DNA of 64,000 nt. Source: Blastomyces gilchristii SLH14081. Lineage: Eukaryota > Ascomycota > Eurotiomycetes > Onygenales > Ajellomycetaceae. Where the stretch lies: assembly GCF_000003855.2 (NCBI RefSeq), contig NW_003101676.1, positions 701,531 to 765,530 of the forward strand, read 5' to 3'. Position 1 is the stretch's first letter, and each line of letters opens with the position of its first letter. Both the position numbers and the translations under genes were made by a program. The notes beneath the pieces are model-generated. The model saw only the letters and a list, made by a program, of their open reading frames with translations, searched no databases and was not told the DNA's origin. Shown in pieces: positions 10,392 to 24,435 of this stretch.

Positions 10392-11521
10392 AAGTATTCA
10401 TGATCAAACTAGCCTGCGTTGACTCGCCTGCAACATACGGATGTCGATGGCTAGCGAGAGATTGAGTGGCGATATATTAAGGGTTTCTACGTTGTTTCTT
10501 TTGTTACTGATTGTCTCGTTTCGAAGGCGTTAGAACTGAAATTTCTTTACAAATGTTATCAACTGTCACTCACTGGGCATTTTTCGCCTTTCCTTTTAAC
10601 TCCCTGCTCTCTTTTCAAAATTCTTTCGCAGGTATCCGTAACTTCTGGTTCCCTTTGTATTTCATCTTGTTCTTCAATATTATGTCTAAACTTTGAGGTA
10701 GGTAGTTTCTTTTACAATTTTGCCATGAATCTAGCTTTTAAACACGTTCGAGTTCCCTCAACTGCCCACAGTTTACAAGTAATTGGTGCGTAAATGATAA
10801 CTGCCTGCCTGTTTCCCCTTTCTGTATATCCTGTCACATTGGATTCCAAGAGATTTGCAGTAATGACACACCTACGCTGTATATATGACCGCCCAAGAAA
10901 GTGCAGAGTTGATTAGTACTCTCTCTTCGATTTCCTCAAAGTTGTGGAACTACATTAATCTTAGTATTAACAATACACACCCCAGCAAGCACCGGCATAG
11001 AGTATGTAAGCATGAGTTAGTTGGCCTAGGATTCATTCTTTATTCGAATGAACAGCTGGACATGTAATCACAGCCCTACCGCCGGAAAGGAATAACAATG
11101 TGCCGACTCCACTTTGCTTGAGCCGCATGTTTGATCTAGACTCCACTTCAGCACTCGATGGCCCGAACGATGCGATTTGGTCTCCAGCTATACGGAGTAT
11201 TCTACACATCATTGACCCCAGACTAGTCCTTGTCACTATCAAAGGACGACCAAGCTAGTGATCATTAAATCTCCTATCGCGACTGGGGACTGGAGATCGG
11301 ATCTGTGGTATTTATCATGACTTCCAGGAGCAAACGTTGTCCTCTTTGACCCCTGACGAACCCCAACTCAAGTGAGGTTGCCCGCTATTGGCAACTCGAC
11401 GGTTCCCCAGAATACCCTATAAAACCACCCGTCGAGTAGTACAACGGAAATAGCTACCCAAAATTTAGGAACTTGTCAGGTGTGAGGGACCATACTATCC
11501 TTGAATATCGGTTGCTCAGTC
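10392..11521. other. Intergenic with possible TATA box
   Basis: No gene recognised. Contains one TACGGAGTA word (11191-11199) and, close to the following gene, a TATAAAA element (11418-11424). Confidence 0.5.
11418..11424 (+). promoter_or_regulatory. Possible TATA box of GYP2-like gene
   Basis: TATAAAA about 100 bases upstream of the ATG at 11522. Position fits a core promoter; not otherwise supported. Confidence 0.35.
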
Positions 11522-14500
11522 ATGTTCCAACTTTCTTCGCTCGTGCAAAAGGCTCAGGCCTTCATTGACCCGTCCAATTTTCTGCTCCCTACTTCCTCTT
11601 CTGACCGAAATCCTTCCAAGGCATCTCTCTTCCGGCAGCAATTCCGCCTCCCGGACTCCCAGAATCCGCTCCAAGAAATAAGCGCTGAGCTAGTCTTACC
11701 CATCCCCTTCACAACACCCTCGCGCCCTACCCAAGGCACTAAGGATGCGGAACGACCAGGAAATCGATACGAAGGCAATCTGCATCTGAGTGAGCGATTC
11801 TTGTGCTTTTCGACTCAGCATACTAGTTTTTTGTCATCTGCTAGTTTTGGGGCTTCTTCAGCGTTCACGGGCCAAACACATGGGACGGGGCCTTCTGGAA
11901 ATGGGTTTACATTGCCTCTATGCGCAATTCGGAGGGTGGAGCGTTTGAACAGTCTTGGCCATGTATTTTCACTGGCATTGACGACGTGGAATGGAGCGCT
12001 CGTAAAGAATAACGCGAAGGACACGTCGGCGACGCCACAACGGTTCACTGTACACTTGATAGGGAGCAGACACGCATGTGAACGGTTCTGCGATGGGTTA
12101 AAAAAGGGCTTGAGAGAAGGAATGAAAGATGTGGATAATCTACGGATGGTTGTTGCAGAGTGTCATTCTGAGTACTTGCTCAGTGGGCGAGCGACTAAGT
12201 CTAGTGACGCTCCCGACCAGAACGAACAGCCAAGGGAACCCCCTGACACAGGTCTGGGATTGGTGTTCAGGTATCCTGGAGATGCTCGGAAACTAAGAGA
12301 TCGAAGTAAAATGAGGTTATGGGGAGAGTATTTTAGAGGTATGTGGAATGTATCTTGTATACGATTTTTGCTTGGACGGTTATTGATTTCAAGTAGAAAA
12401 CGGCCGTAACGCAACCCTGATTCGTCAACCGACCTTCCACAAATTAATACGCGTTGGCCTTCCCAATCGGCTTCGAGGAGAGATATGGGAGCTGACGTCC
12501 GGGTCATTTTATGCACGCATCCGATCCCCAAAATTATATACAGAAACACTGTCAAAATTTTCTGGACGCGAGTCCATCGCTATAGACGAAATCGAAAAGG
12601 ATCTGAACCGTAGTCTTCCTGAATATCCAGGATTTCAAATCGAAGAAGGAATTGGCCGGTTACGGAGAGTTTTAACCGCGTACAGTTGGATAAATGAAGA
12701 AATTGGTTATTGTCAAGCCATGAATATTGTCGTGGCGGCGTTATTAATGTAGGTTTCACCCTCCGATGCGTTTGGATCTAAGTAAAAAAACTAAGCTAAC
12801 TTGTGTACAGATATATGTCTGAAACGCAAGCTTTCTTCTTGTTATCGGTACTATGTCAGCGCCTTCTACCGGGCTACTATTCTACAACGATGTACGGGAC
12901 TCTGCTGGACCAGAAAGTTTTCGAATCGCTTGTAGAAAAGACAATGCCTGTTCTCTGGGAACATCTGGTTCGATCAGATGTTCAGCTCTCTGTTGTGTCT
13001 CTCCCTTGGTTTTTGTCACTATATATCAACTCCATGCCTCTCGTCTTTGCATTTCGTGTTCTAGACGTGTTTTTCTTGGAAGGACCAAAAGTCTTGTTTC
13101 AAATCGGGTTGGCCATCTTGCGGATCAACGGCGAAGAGCTTCTTGACGTGACCGATGATGGAACGTTCATTTCGGTTTTGAAGTCTTATTTTTCGAGACT
13201 CGATGAATCAGCCCATCCTCGCTCAGAAAATCCTAAACTGAGAGCTATTACACGATTCCAAGAGTTGATGGTTGTTGCTTTCAAGGAATTTTCTGCAATA
13301 ACCCATAGCACCGTTACAGAAGAGAGAGATAGACACAAAGATGCGGTATTAGAAAGTATCGAGAGTTTCGCCAAGCGGACATCGATCCGGAACTTGGGTC
13401 CAGAGAGCAAGCGCCTAAGTGTGGATGACTTGGGCGCAATTTATGACCGCTTTTATGAGAGATTATATGACCATCAGGAAAGAGCACGGAAAGCTGAAGA
13501 AGAGAAAAGACGAAGGGAGAAGGAGAACATCACAGTTCGCCGCCGTAATTCAATCTTGATGTCAAACCCTGATGCTGAAATAGCCAGAGTCGGTCTTGGC
13601 CCCAGCCCTACGCTTATGGATTACGACTGTTTTCGAGAATTCCTAGCCGTCACTGCCAAATGGGCGGCTACAGACTCCCCAACCTCTGGAAGTATTTACT
13701 CCACTGAGAAAGGCGCATATTCTAATTCAAGTCTTAGAGGACGGAGGAAATCCTGGGATTCTAGCGGCGCCATACAGGCCGCCGACCACGAATTCATGAG
13801 GCGACTATTCCGCAACTGGGATGTCGATAATGTTCAGGGTCTGAGCCTTCAGAATGTCGTGAACGGGCTGGCTCGTATCAAAGGCACCAGGGATATCATG
13901 AGCACAATAAACTACTTTTTCGAGCTTTATGACGACAGCGGGACGGGCCAGGTTGATAGGGAAGGCATCCTTAGGATGTCAGAAGCGTTACTCTTCCTTT
14001 CGAGAAGGGGATTTGATGGCGCTTTGGTGTCCAGTGATGCGGCAGATGCTAACAACCCCATATCCGCTGAAAAGGGACTTGGAACTACCACAGCCTTAAG
14101 TGTCGAAGAGAAGTTCTTGGGAAGCGTTAGCGACTTTATACGACGGTGCTTTGAATATGCGGATCCAAGTCATCCAAAGAACCAGGAGAAGACAACAAGT
14201 GAGGTTGAGAGCAAGCTGGATGCGTTTGCCATAGGAGATGACGATGACGACGACGATGGACGCCTTATAGACGTCGAAACGGAGCCCGTCGACAAGAATA
14301 AAGAAAATGCACATTCTAATAACCTCCCATCCTCACCAAAATCTACCACCCATTCGCAACCTGGTACAACCACAAACCACAAACAAGCATCTGAATCCGC
14401 TAACCTCGCTCTCGACCCTGCCCACCCACTTCACATCACGATCCCAACTTTCCGCATGGTAATCCTCGCCGACGAACTTCTAGAGCAATTCTTCGAGACA

Positions 14501-14956
14501 TTTTTCCCCCAATCCTTCCGCCTCTCCGAGACTCCTGACGTCGCCTCCCTCCGCAGCACCTCGCTCTCCTCTAACCTCACCACTTTCACCAACCTCGGCG
14601 TAGGACGCCCTGGCGCTAGCACAGCAGCAAGTGCCGGTGCTACCGTCGCTGGAGCCTCTGGCGGCATAGTTCCACCGGGTCACAAGGGCCTACGTGGAGT
14701 CCTAGACAATATAGTATCTGACGGGATGCGCATGGCGGCTGAAGTACGCAAGAAGATGGATGAAGCGCAGCGAGAGTTGGAGGAGAGTGCACATGCGGGG
14801 CGGCCGGAGGATGACGACGATGAAGAGGACGATGGGATGTATGATGATAGTAGAAGTGGGCATGGCCCGACAGTACCTGTTGGTGGAAGATCCTCTGCGC
14901 GTGATGCGGATCGCGATCTGTTGGAAGGGGCTGAGGTTGCTAGCTTAAAGGACTGA
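11522..14956 (+). CDS. GYP2: Rab GTPase-activating protein, GRAM-TBC-EF-hand (GYP2/MDR1 type)
   Basis: Stimulates GTP hydrolysis by Ypt/Rab GTPases in vesicle trafficking. Three exons, 11522-12338, 12397-12748 and 12811-14956, give 1104 residues. A GRAM-like domain lies at about 85-195 ([17 protein letters not shown]). The TBC domain at about 290-550 starts [13 protein letters not shown] and carries both catalytic fingers: IEKDLNR (Arg finger, IxxDxxR) and YCQAMN (Gln finger, YxQ). Near residue 763 is an EF-hand loop, [12 protein letters not shown], as in fungal GYP2 and animal TBC1D8/9. The C-terminal third is acidic and low in complexity (runs of D and E). The start was chosen as the first ATG after the TATA-like element, giving [14 protein letters not shown], the family's usual N-terminus. 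Confidence 0.93.
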
Positions 14957-16931
14957 GATGATCGGGCTGGGGAAGAGGATGTAAGTGGAGGTGGCGATGG
15001 CGTTAATCATTTTCTCTAGAACCTCGATTATAATAGGGTGCTAAAGCCATTACTGGTGATATTGCGGGTAGAAGGAAGAGCCTCTTCTCCATTTTAGGTT
15101 ATATTTGTCCTTATGATGAAATGCTATTAGCTGGTCGTTCCCTTTCATTAGCTTGTTTGGTTTAGATATCAACCCTGTTATTATATCTCAATTATTTGTG
15201 TTAAATATTCCCCCCCCGCTAGATTATAAGAACCTTCCCGTCAAAAGGAGCTCCATGCATATTCTTGCGAACAAACGGACGGGTCGAGCTGGAACGCTCT
15301 CCGCGTGAGTTTACCCCGTCATTTTGCAGTAGTACTTTCGCTGGATAGTCAATTCCATAACTGGACATCGAATTGGATGAGTTATATATACTCTGTAGTG
15401 TTTCAGATGGTTATTGGTTTTCATGATGCAGGCATTAAGGTGAGTTATACACCTATTTGAAGTTTTATGTAGTTAGACACGTATTTGGTTGGATTCAGGA
15501 GTTAATCTATCATCAGTAAGCGCAAGGGCCACCCGCCACTGTGGAGGACAAAAGTAACTGAAAAGTATGAAACCCACAACGTGGAGGTTAGTTACATGCG
15601 TATTGAGAAGCAATTCCGGTTATGTTGATCTCTAAATAAAATTCTTGGGAGGTGCCTACCCTACTCTACTCTAGCTAAAAGCCAGCTAAAGAAATCCTAG
15701 TCAGTCCTACGCAGTGCTTCCCCAGGGGTCCGTGGAGATGAGATGGCCGGTTGATTTTCGCTTGTATTTGCTAGTGGGGTAACCATCCAACCATCCATGG
15801 TTGGTTTAACCAACTTAGTTCAATATCTCAGTGATAGATCCGTACTTTCATGTGGAAAATACTGCAACAGCCCGGTCCTCTACATTGAGGCCTGCATTCA
15901 CAAGACGTAGTCCTTAATAGCCGCTGGTAGAGATATCTTTGGGCTTGTCCTCGGATACCCTGGCAGCTGGCTAGCGGACCAGAGTGGGTTTTGTTCTGGG
16001 ATAACCGCTTACGTGACTGGCCAACGCAACGGCTCAATGATAGCCCAGACGCCCGACTCAGGAGAGAGGGGGCTCTTGGGAGTTGGAGAAGATTGAGAAG
16101 TTATTTAATCAATCTTTCACAGCTTGGGGGTGGAAATAGGTCAATAAAATACCCATGAAAGATACAAGTCGTCAAGCATCGCACGCGGGATGTTGTTTTT
16201 CGGTACACTGGCCTTTTGCCATTTCCCTCCTGTAAGGCTGGAGTTCAGTCAGTTGGTTTTAGTTAGCCGACCACTAAGTTAGTGACAGCCTGGGATGAGA
16301 CCAACCCCAACGCGAATAAACTCGTATGAAACACCTCATTCTTACAATAATAGACCTTGGAATCGAGGACAGGTAAATAACTGTCCAAATTCGCTCTGCC
16401 TTGCCGGTTATCTCGACGGGGTCTGCTCTCCACACCTGTATACGGAGTACTGTACATGTACTCTCTGTGAGCGCTGTGTCGTGTTGTTTGTTGTCCAGTG
16501 AGGCTCTGCTGGCGAGGTCCTTGCGCCGCACACTTTGCTTGCTGACTTAATCCCCCAGAGGACGCCTTGCCCCAATCAAACGTATGTACATACAGTACCT
16601 CGACCACAACCTCACCTCCTCGACTCCGCCTTCTGTACCCTATAACCCCGTTTGGCGGCTGCTGTCGCTACTCTTTCCCCTCCATTCTCTGTCCAACCTC
16701 TGCTAATGACTGTCACGCTGTAGCTTGTCGCTGGTTCGGGTACACGGACCGACGAGGCTTCCGGAGTCGGTTTCCATTCCCCTCATTCAACCAGCCAAAA
16801 CAACCCACATGGTCGTGGATTCAATCTTTCCGTTTAGCCAGGCCCCTTATTTTATCAACAGTTGCTTCTGGCCTAGATCTTAGTCACATTGCGGGTGGGA
16901 TTGCAGGTTAATCTCTCTTTACTTCCCAAAA
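14957..16931. other. Long intergenic region / ROM2 promoter
   Basis: About 2 kb without a recognisable gene. Includes a perfect 8-bp inverted repeat CCAACCAT-cc-ATGGTTGG at 15787-15804, a C8 run near 15211, and a TACGGAGTA word at 16441-16449. The final 400 bases are C/T-rich and are probably the leader of the Rho exchange factor gene. Confidence 0.5.
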
Positions 16932-19900
16932 ATGGCATACCCACAGAACGGCCAGCAACATCAACATTACCATGGCCTCCCAGCGACTCCTTTGCCGCAA
17001 CATCACCATCACCCGCAGCAGCAGCAACAACAACATCCACAGTCGCCGCCCCTTCAGTACCCTGCGCAGTATGCACAAACGCCTCCACTAGCTAGCCAGC
17101 AGACTGCAAACCCATTGCGACGGAACGCAAGCTTCGACGCGGGCGATGATCGGAACTACTTCGATGATGGTCGTCAACGCACGGGTGCCAACCCTAGCTA
17201 TCCGGGGCAAGCAGGTCATGGTGGTGGATATGCCGGTTATTCGAGCGGAGGCGTGAACAGTAATGCGACGAATAATCTGGGATCAAGGAATTCGCAGTTC
17301 TCCGTGGGAAGTTCACGGCATTCCTTGGTCAGCCAGGCTTCATCGCAAGGGTCGTCTGCTTTGTCAGGTTATCAACATCAATATCAACCCCCTGCTTCAA
17401 CTGCTGCTGCCCAACCTTCCTATAACCCCGTGCAGTTTGCGTATCCCACTCCGCCAGCTCACTCTCAACCGGGATATAATCCACAGGCGTTCGCTGCTGC
17501 GGGTACTGCCACGAGCACTGCGAATACGGCGTACAATAGCCAGGCCTACCAGCATTATAATCCTGCAGCATATCAGACGCCGCCATCAGCCACTTATCAT
17601 GCCTCTCCCACTCCCTCATGGCAAGCCTCAACGCCCGGCCAGTCGTATGGCTTCTCTCCGCAGTCCCAATACCAGTTTTCTCACCCTACGACTCAGCATC
17701 CACAAGTACCGCCCCCGCCTCCTCCACGAGCAAATGAGAACACATATAATGCGTATTCAACGCCGCAATACGTGGACTCCTCCCCACGTCCAACGTACGG
17801 CTATTCTCCCAATCTCCCCCAGTCAACCTCGTCCGTATCTCGCATCAGTTCACAATCAACATACACAGCTGCACCTACATCATCCCAGGCTGTTTTTAAC
17901 GTGGAGACATACGGTGTGGATGGATCTGCCTCTGGCCTTCCGGGGAGGCAGTACTCTCAGAGCTCTCACCCTCCTTCCTCGTCTCCTAACCCGCCTCCAC
18001 ATGGCACAATTCCGCATGAATCGTCCCCTCAGCCATCCTCCTATGCCTCTTTTGATTACAGATCACCTATAGGCCTTCAAACAAGCAACGCGGTTCCGAC
18101 CCCTCCTCTTCACCAGTCACACCAAACTTCACCCAGGAGAACTGACACGCTCAATCGACATCCACAGTCGAGGCCATTACCTGGACCGCCACAGCAAGCT
18201 GCGCTATCCAGAGCAGATGGCCGGGAGGGGTTTGAACCAAATTCTGACGATCCCATGAAGCAAGCTGGAGGTCCAGTTACAGAAAACCAGCAATCGCTCT
18301 CCACTTCACCGCACGTTCGTGAATCTCCAGATACATACCATTCACACACGAACGGCCATGGACACATCACTAACGCAGGCCCCGGGTTTAATATTAACTA
18401 TGATGCACATAGTGACGATGAAGACGCCGAGGCTGCTGCCGGCCTGGCAGCCCTACAAATGGCAGAAGAAGAGGACGCGTTATTCAATGCTCAACAGACC
18501 ACGAATTCGTCGGCCATGAGCGGCTTCGGCCCTCCCTCTGGTCCGCCGCCTGCTATTCCAGCCCCTACAACCCAGGTGGAATCAAGTAGCGATAGTGATT
18601 ACGCTCAACATGATATGGGACTGTATGGGGGAGGTTACGATGCCCATCTGCACTATGGTGATAACCCGAGCATTAGCTCAGGTACTGACCAAATGGTCAC
18701 TACTTCTGGCTCATTACGAAGCTCAGATAGGTCCACTGACGACCGGGGAACACATTCAGATAGCTATGATTACCCCAACATTGATCAAGACTCCATTCAT
18801 CCGTTCCCATCCCATAGTACCCCAGCACGAGTGGATGGTATCTCTACTGGAGGTCTGTCAGAAACCACCATGGAGAACAGAAGGATGAGCTTTGACCATG
18901 GGGATGAGGTCTCCATGAACCGATCAACCACAAGGCCGATATCATTCAGCGATACTACGGACAAGGGCGAACCACAGGATTTATTTTTCCACCCAGGAAT
19001 GTCTTCCCGACCTCTGCCTCCTGCGCCTGTTCCTGCAGCGAGCAATCTCATCCCACACCTCATGCCTGCTGGTACCTATCGGAGCCGCGATCCCATTCCG
19101 CAACCATATAATAGTGCCTATTCACAACCTCCCTACACATCCACTCCAGATGAGTTTGTTTCACCCCCATCGGCGGTTCCACGATCGACATCTCTTTCAA
19201 CTCATACGAATAGTCCTCGCCCTGATCTTATTATCAGGTCGAAAACGGATGCAGACCGGATTAAACTCAGGCAAGGTACTTATGAAACACCAACTTCGAC
19301 ACCTGTCACACTGGATCTGCCCACCATCCCTTCTGGAAGACGGAATAAATTTAACCCTACGAAATTGTCTACGGAGCAATTCCGAAAATGCACTGAACCT
19401 TGGGCACTTAGCGCCATAGTCGCGTGGATAAAGGAATTGAGCGAAGATGAGACTGATTTAAAGAAACAAACCGTGATTGATGCCATTGTCGCCTTATTTA
19501 CTCATAAAGTCCCAACAATGAACACAATTGATGCAGAAGTTCTGGGTGACAGGGTAGTAAAAAATATGTTGAACGAAGGCGTGCTAATTAAAGATGAAGA
19601 ATGGGTTAAATTTGGACCTGGAACACTATCGGGTGTTTTTTGGCAGATTAGCGGCCAAGGCTGCTACTCGTCCCGTCTACACTTGCAAGAAGGCGAGTAT
19701 GTTGGTCGCTGCTATTCACATCATTGTATGCGAACCTTGAAGAAGGTCAATCTTCAAGCACAGGCTATGGAGCCGGAGAAAAAAGCTGAAGACTGGGCAA
19801 CATTTTACAAAGTGGGCAAGGAAGTATTTGATACTCATTCCAAGAAGGAAATCGATCGGCAGAACATCCTTCACGAGATTGTCACAACCGAGGATTCCTA

Positions 19901-22539
19901 TATTGGACAGTTGGACGTCTTACGAACTTTGTATCGTGATCAACTCACAGAATTTGATCCACCGGTGATTAACCCAAAACGCCTCAACAAGTTCTTAGAT
20001 GAGGTCTTTGGAAAGGTCGATGCCGTCAAGAAGGTCAATGAAGACCATTTACTTGCCCAATTAAAATATCGACAAAAGGAACAAGGTCCATTTATTTTTG
20101 GGTTCAGTGACATTTTCCGTGAATGGATTCGACGAGCTAAAGCTGCTTATATTGATTACGCAGCGACCTTCCCGAATGCAAATTACCTCGTCCGGAGAGA
20201 GGCTGAAACAAACATGATGTTTAGGCAATTTTTGAACCAAGCCCGAGACAACAAGTTGTCCAACCGATTGAGCTGGGATACGTACTTGAAGGCTCCGATC
20301 ACACGGATTCAACGATATGTGCTCTTGTTAAACACCGTATTAAAGAGCATGGACAAAAACTCTGAAGAAAAATCCAATTTAATGCAAGCTATAGAGGAAA
20401 TAAAGACTGTTGCTGCAGAATGCGACACGAAAGTCGGAGATATGGCAAAGACCGTGAGTCTGAAGGAGTTAGGATTGAAACTTCAGTTTAGGCCTGAAGT
20501 GAAACAGGAATTCGAACTTAATCTTGAACATTTAGAGATTATTTTCCAAGGAGATCTACAGCGTCCGCGGACAAAACGGTTTAATTGGGTTGATATACGT
20601 GCTATCTTGTTCGATCGATATTTAATTCTTGCGAAAATTGTTTTCACTCGAGATGCGGCACGGAAGGAGATCTACGACGTCTCCAAGTTTCCGATACCAA
20701 TGGATCTTCTAATGCTTGAGAGCACCAATGATGACCCTGTTATGAAATCTTCGGTCAGGGGAATAACAGCAGTTTCAGCACCCGCTGGTAGACTAGCTAC
20801 GCCGGGGGATCGGGGTAGCCCTACACCTGGGAATCTATCCCACGTTTCTACGAACTCTTCCACCACCTCTACCAATTCATCCGCGTCCAATAAAACACTC
20901 GTTCCAGTCGCAGTGCTTGAAAACCCTAGGGATGACAAGATTTTATACCCATTTAGAATCAAACATCTTGGTCAGCCAGACGTGTACACACTCTACGCAC
21001 CCACAGCACAAAATCGACAAGAATGGTGTGAAAAGATTATCGAAGCGAAAATAAAGCATGCCAAATCTCTACATGCTCAAAATGCAGAGCCTTTCAAGCT
21101 TCGTGTGCTTTCAGACTCTGCGTTTGCATATCCAGAGCATGCAGTTGCGCCCAAGACCGCCTTAATTACAGGCACGCCGTTGGATCGAGCCATACGTGAA
21201 GTCGAAGCCAGGTATGAAGGAAGTCTGTCGCGGCCATTGCCAGTCTGCAGAGCTTCTGTCAACTGCGCTACCGTCTTTCAGCAACCACATGGACGATTGA
21301 TGTGTGCAGTTGGAACGGACTACGGCGTGTACATCTCTGAGTACAACAACCCTAGAGGTTGGACTAAGGTGAGTAATACGTCCCCAATGTTTAGCTAGAC
21401 TTCATCGTTTTCACGGCGTTAGTTAACATTCCCATTCAAAGGCGATCCCGACAACTCGAGTAACGCAGATTGCCGTTTTCGAAGAGTTCAATTTGTTCCT
21501 GCTTATTGCGGACAAGTCTTTGATCGCTCACCACCTCGACGTGGTATGTCCACCAAGCGGGGTACCTACGCAAAGCGACTCTCAAAGACGTGCGCCTCAA
21601 AAGTTGTCCGGTAACAGAGAAGTTGGATTTTTTGTTGCTGGCCGGATGAAGGATAGGGCTCTTGTGATTTACAAGAAGCGTGATGGAATCACTTCCACTT
21701 TCAAGGTATTATCATCCAGCTTGTCTCATAGCAGCGGTATTATTATTTGTATGAATAAACTTGTTCGCTAATCACTGAAACTTTCTGTGTAGGCTCTGGA
21801 ACCCATTCTACAGAAATCCTCCTCGTCACGCCCGCGATTCATGCCTACGCGCCGCGGCCATACCGAGTTTTTCCGCGACTATGACGAGTTCTATATCCCA
21901 GCAGACAGCTATAGTATCAATCTTTTCCATTCATCTCTCGCCATTTCGACATCCCGTGGCGTCGAGGTACTCACTCTGGACAAGAAGCAGCCTTGGTCTG
22001 TTCCAAACCTTCGCGCCAGCTCGCCAGAACACCAGCCAGCCCTCAACCAAATCGGCAACCGAATTAACAATCTCCGACCTTTGGGCATGTTTCGCCTCAG
22101 CGACAGAGACTTCCTCGTGGTCTTTGTTGATTGCGCTGTCTACGTCGACAAATATGGAGACGTTAACCGTGCAGTAATTATGCAATTCCTCGGCCGCGCC
22201 GTATCAGCATGTCTTTACGGAAAATTCCTCATACTTGTCAACGAAGATTTTGTCGAAGTGCGCAACGCTGTGAACGGGCGACTTAGACAAGTCATTGCCG
22301 GTCGTAATGTAACCCTCCTTGACGACGCTGGGAACGGGTCTAGCGGCTTTGGCAACCCTTCGCCAGCCAATTTTAACGAGGCGGCCGCGGTAAATCCACT
22401 GAGTGGACAGAATGGTCTAGGTCTCTCGACAGCACTTTCAACCGCGGGTCGGACTGTTAAGATTTGTATGCAGCACCCCGAACACGAACGCAGTCAGATC
22501 GTAGTGGAGCTACTAGAAAATCAAGGGTTAAAGGAATGA
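16932..22539 (+). CDS. ROM2: Rho1 guanine nucleotide exchange factor (DEP-DH-PH-CNH, ROM2/RGF type)
   Basis: Activates Rho1 at the plasma membrane, driving the cell-wall integrity pathway and glucan synthesis. Three exons, 16932-21368, 21442-21705 and 21793-22539, all in phase 0, give 1815 residues. Residues 1-800 are Gln/Pro/Ser/Tyr-rich and probably disordered, with His/Gln runs at the start. DEP domain about 813-920 (LSTEQFRKCTEPWALSAIV; LLI-type core ending GVFWQISGQGCYSSRLH). DH domain about 977-1165 (RQNILHEIVTTEDSYIGQL; the helix LKAPITRIQRYVLLL). PH about 1197-1375, split by a Ser/Thr insert. Citron homology (CNH) domain about 1430-1800 (RPLPVCRASVNCATVF, ADSYSINLFHSSLAIST). This order is diagnostic of the fungal ROM2 family. 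The ATG follows a long pyrimidine-rich leader. Confidence 0.94.
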
Positions 22540-24435
22540 TACCGTGTCCGACTTTCATCTCTTATTTTTTTGATTTTCCGGCTATACCTTTTATATCTCT
22601 CTTTTGACTTTCTGTTGACCCTTTTCGACTTTATTCTCGCTTTACCTGCTCTAGAGGTTCAATCTTTTTACTTCTTCATTTTGGATTTATGATGGATGAT
22701 TTTATAATCTGTTTTGCTACCTTCTCTTTCATATTTCTCTAATGTTCCCCATTTTTCACAACGATGATTTTCTTTTCTTCCGTTTTTATTCCCTATTCCC
22801 CAATTGTTTTCCTTTTTTCTTTCCTTGTTTTATGCCTCCAATCCTTCATCTTTTGCATTTCTTCCAAATCTCATTGTACATTGTTTCTTCCACGACTTCA
22901 ATTTCTATACATCCATTTTGGTTCTTCTCCATTATTTACTTCTCTTCTTACGCCGATTTATGTTTCTGATGGCTTTTCTTCCCTCACATTCCCGTTGACC
23001 AAGTAGTTTTGAGCATCAAGGTTATTTATTTTATGATTGATTATGTTTTACCTTTCAAAATGATGCGGGAGATTACATTTCAGCTATTGACTTTCATATA
23101 TTAGGTATCTTGGCGCTAGATACACGGGTGCCCATTAACACGTTACATTCTGGAAGTATGACTTACGAATGACAACTTTTGTTTCTACTTTATTTAGCTG
23201 TGTTTCCTCATCACTTGGGAAAGTAGATTACCCACCATTGAAGACACCTGCGTTGTTCTAGAGTGCGCTAGATTCCTCCCATCCACGACACATTCGCGAC
23301 GTCGACAATCTGCCGAAGCGCGACTGTGCAAATTTTTAGGTATATGAGACTGCCCGTAGGACGGCTTTGTCCTATAGTTCAACCCCAATCTCTAGGGTTG
23401 CGATGGTATCAATCCCAACCGTTTTCGCAATTTTAGATCATTGCCCGTCGTTTTGATCTACCACAACATCTTTTTAAAACACACCAACGCCATGGCAAGA
23501 TGATGCCCTCATCTCTAGAGTCTAATGGTGTCACCCGCTTGCGGAGCGAAAGGTGAGGCAACAGCATAACATGAGCTTCTACCCCTTCGTTTATATGGTC
23601 TCTACATAGCTATAGACAGGCATATAGAGCCCCCCCTCCGGTGGTGACTGGATTTTAAGATAAGGGTGTCCAAAAAAACATTCATATATTCTAGGCATTC
23701 ACGACCTTGCTTAACTCCCCGCTCATTTGGTGGTCATGGCTGCTGGCTCAGTTCATCACATTTATCATGTGTTAAGTTACATTGTAGCATAAAGAATCTA
23801 CCGACGCTCTATAGTTACATGTATTATTAATTCACCAGTCCTCTACCCTGGTAGCCTGCGACACCTTTATATTTAATGTCCATGATCTAGCTATTGAAGG
23901 AAGTGCTCTTGTTGCTCTACTTGTGTCAATGTGTTTAGCAAATAAATAATCACCTTCGAGCATGGATTGCAGTGGCGAATTATGAGATCAATTCAAAGAA
24001 CAACTATTACATTAATAACAATAAAAGATGCGATAATTCCATGGTGTGCCAGGGAAATCGGTCAGTGTAACAAGACACCACCAAAGATAGTTGACGACAC
24101 GTGGGAAATTAGAGCGTTTCGAACACAACATATGCAATCTCAGGTGGGACTGTCTCAAGCATATCTACATGAATATGTAGTCTTCTCACCTGCGAGTACA
24201 TCATTTCATCACACAACAAAAGAAGAAGGTCGGTGAAGGTTCAGTCCAAGTATAACAGACTCGATGAAGGAGAGGGTATATAAAGCTTCAATTCCACCGC
24301 TGAGGAAGCTTCAAGGAGCCACAACAGAACAGACCCGGTCGGCCCAAACTCATTAACATTGAATCGAAGCGGATAGAGCATTCGACGACCATTCGGAGTT
24401 GTACCTTTCATCTCTTATTTTACAAGCCCGCAAAA
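22540..24435. other. Intergenic region
   Basis: 3' flank of ROM2, very T-rich to about 23000, then no recognisable gene. A short hairpin, CTACAT-gaat-ATGTAG, lies at 24165-24180 in the upstream region of the small secreted peptide gene. Confidence 0.5.
24277..24284 (+). promoter_or_regulatory. TATA box of secreted peptide gene
   Basis: A canonical TATATAAA 159 bases before the ATG at 24436, preceded by a purine-rich stretch. It would place the transcript start near 24310 and a leader of about 125 bases. This is the clearest TATA box in the window and suggests a strongly regulated gene. Confidence 0.6.

Noticed and set aside
15787..15804. Perfect 8-bp inverted repeat with 2-base spacer
   Set aside because: One isolated short palindrome in a 2-kb intergenic region; no second copy or context to give it a role.
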